NCBI GenBank assembly: GCA_022818135.1
Contig: JAFMSR010000001.1
Location: 39,466,358-39,530,357, forward strand
Reading direction: 5' to 3'
DNA length: 64,000 bases
DNA from: Saxidomus purpurata
Lineage: Eukaryota > Mollusca > Bivalvia > Venerida > Veneridae
Shown: in pieces, positions 61,801 through 64,000 of the stretch
Position numbering within the stretch: position 1 is the stretch's first letter
How the letters are laid out: each line of letters starts with the position of its first letter
Made by a program: the position numbers and the translations under genes
The notes under the pieces: model-generated
Databases searched by the model: none
Told to the model about the DNA's origin: nothing
What the model saw: only the letters and a program-made list of their open reading frames with translations

Positions 61801-64000
61801 TTAAAATGCTATACTATGCACGTGATGCTATTTCATGCGTACTAAGTATAGCGCGTGAGGCATCATGTAGTAAGTACGAGATGGTATATAGTGCGCACTT
61901 TATTTTATGTCGTTTGCAAAACATGGTGGTCAATGTTGAATAGTAAACGTACAATGTAGTATAACATCTCATGCACACGAGTCAACACACTTAACTATAA
62001 AGTCGTACTTTGGATAACCAATCAAGAGATAGGTTAGTCCCTGGGAAGGGATGAGCGTTTGTTCTTTGTCAATATTTGCATTGCGATTTTATGTTATTTG
62101 TCCACTGTGTGCAAAGAATGAGTATGGGATGCCTTTTTACTATTTCTAGACATTTGTTTGTATCATGAATATGAATGTTTGATAAAATAACATTTGTTGA
62201 TACCAGAAAATCGAATTCTTTATATACTAAAAAGTCATTTTTGGCTTCAAGAAATTCATATCCGTTTTTATATCAAACATTGAATTCTTGATATCAAAGA
62301 TCCATTTCCTAATATCAAAAATAGTTAAGACTTTTTTGATATCAGAAAATTATTTCCTTTCATCAAAAAATAGGAATTTGTGAAAAACATTTTTTTTAAA
62401 TGTTTATTTTTCTATATTAAAAATTGCTAAAAATTTGCAAAACGGCGTCCCGTATATGAGAAATAGTTATTGTGAACATTCAGCGCTTGGAGAAACGCGT
62501 GGTGACAACTACACAAAACAACTCCGTCACCAAGACAGTGTCGGAAGGCAGCGCTGTATAAACTTTCAGACTCAGAGAATGAATCAACGTCGCATTGCGC
62601 TGCAGGAAGCATCTAGATCTGCATCTCCAGTTGCAGGTGCATGTGACGAGCTCAATGCCGACGGTGAAGGCGAAGAAGCTGTCTCTTTTTCTGGGGTGAT
62701 CAGGTAGAATAATATGGAGTGCAATAAGTTGTGTTTTTTTTAAAGTAAGGAAGTTCCTTCATCACTTAGGTGTAAGTGATGACTCTGACTAATGAAATAT
62801 GTCATTGAATTAATAAATATAACAGATAAAGAAATAAAAAGATGTCGCTGTATTTTTTTTTATATTTCTTTGTTCCCAAATGATAAAATATTTGGCGTTG
62901 AATTAGACATATTTGAAGACCTCCATATACTTTACACACTCCATTGTCCATGTTGACTGATCATACATATCGATTTTGAGAAAACCCCGGATAAAATACT
63001 AACAATAGTTCGACATCCACTGTTCACAAACAGAGTTCACTTAAAGCGAAAATGTCTAATGGGGTCTTTAGGGGAAGCAATATTGCACTATTAGTTCCCT
63101 TTATTTCATTTGGCTAATTTATCATAATAATTATTAAAGAGACTTGCGTTAATACACCATATGATACATTTATACATTTATTTTTGCGCAAAGTATCGAA
63201 AGTCTATATATTAATTCGAAATGCTGGACCGCCTTGCTAAAGGTTACACGGCTATACGGATTTTCAAAATTAAATATGTATATAGTTATATGGTTTATTA
63301 CGCTTTTAATGCAGTGATGGACGACTGCTTGAAAAGTATTAATTTTTCATGTTTTTCAATTTCATCTGTAAATTGCAGTATTGTAATCCATTGCACAGAA
63401 AACATTGTTTCGTCACAGTCATAAACTTAGGTATTATCACACCCTCCCCCTAAAAGAAATACCAACAACAATGATACAATTGTATATCAATTGGATAGAC
63501 ATTTGAATTAATTCAATTTTCCGATCTCCCTAGTAACATGTTTTACTTTTACCTATAAGGTAAGATATCATGAATTTTAATGTGGTTTTGTCAAGAATTT
63601 GTATACTGTAGTAACTTATATTACATAAAGCCAAATGGCTGATGAACCCCTAATTTGAATATGTTTCTGATGGTCGGTTATTGATTTAGTTGGCAGTGTA
63701 TAATGTTAGAATCAATCGACATTAGACCTAAGGTTCAAAATAGCAATTGCACCACTTGAAACACAAAAAAGATGCAGCCCAGAAAAGTCAGTAAAAATCC
63801 TTTAAAATAACCAGTGTTATTTACTAAATATCTTTCCAAACACAAGGAAGAAATAGCATTTTTACGGCAGCTTTACTGCATTTAAATTGATTATTAAAAG
63901 GAAATATTTCAAGCGTCTTATGCTGCTGTGACTTCACTACAGAGTTAGTCAGTTTATAAAGTCGCATGTACTTTAGACGATATCATTTTTACACACATTT
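58881..64000. other. Right-hand flank, no gene recognised
   Basis: Mostly AT-rich, with short unrecognised frames. Two spots stand out: a palindrome-like segment near 61806-61900 (CTATACTATGCACGTGATGC against GCGCGTGAGGCATCATG), and a GC-richer open stretch at 62435-62707 whose 90-codon frame (MQNGVPYMRNSYCEH start) matches no family I know and could be a transposon or exon remnant. Confidence 0.4.

Overview
This is AT-rich eukaryotic (metazoan) DNA. It holds long non-coding stretches, many short inverted-repeat transposons, tRNA-derived SINEs and minisatellites, and no prokaryotic gene organisation. The repeat landscape and the single recognisable gene suggest an invertebrate, most likely a mollusc and possibly a bivalve. 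That assignment is an inference; nothing here proves the species.

One host gene is convincing: a three-exon globin on the + strand (coding 8166-8398, 46607-46832 and 47340-47471; 196 residues). Its introns fall at the two classical globin positions, B12.2 (phase 2) and G7.0 (phase 0). It carries the proximal and distal histidines, Phe at CD1 and B10, and an N-terminus of the Met-Gly-Cys type followed by a basic cluster. This pattern fits the membrane-anchored globin X / neuroglobin-like group. Intron 1 is about 38.2 kb long and fills most of the window; intron 2 is 507 bp.

Layout. 1-8165: upstream flank with a degenerate tRNA-like SINE, a 31-bp minisatellite (about 3565-4146) and small hairpins. 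8166-8398: exon 1. 8399-46606: intron 1, with two full SINEs in inverted orientation with perfect 11-bp target duplications, several TTAA-flanked MITEs, a 0.6-kb TIR element, four old direct copies of one repeat, two inverted copies of a palindrome-rich element (one with a nested insertion), a 1.45-kb element with TIR-like ends, a G-tract insertion, and a GT-rich block. 46607-47471: exon 2, intron 2, exon 3. 47472-64000: downstream flank with a 27-bp tandem repeat just after the stop, a TA-flanked MITE, a second copy of the 0.6-kb TIR element, a short TTAA-type MITE and otherwise unrecognised AT-rich DNA.

No operon, CRISPR array, rRNA, intact tRNA gene or full transposase was found. The points most worth following are the acylation-type N-terminus of the globin, its giant TE-filled first intron, and a short ORF with a good start context preserved in two copies of a non-autonomous transposon.
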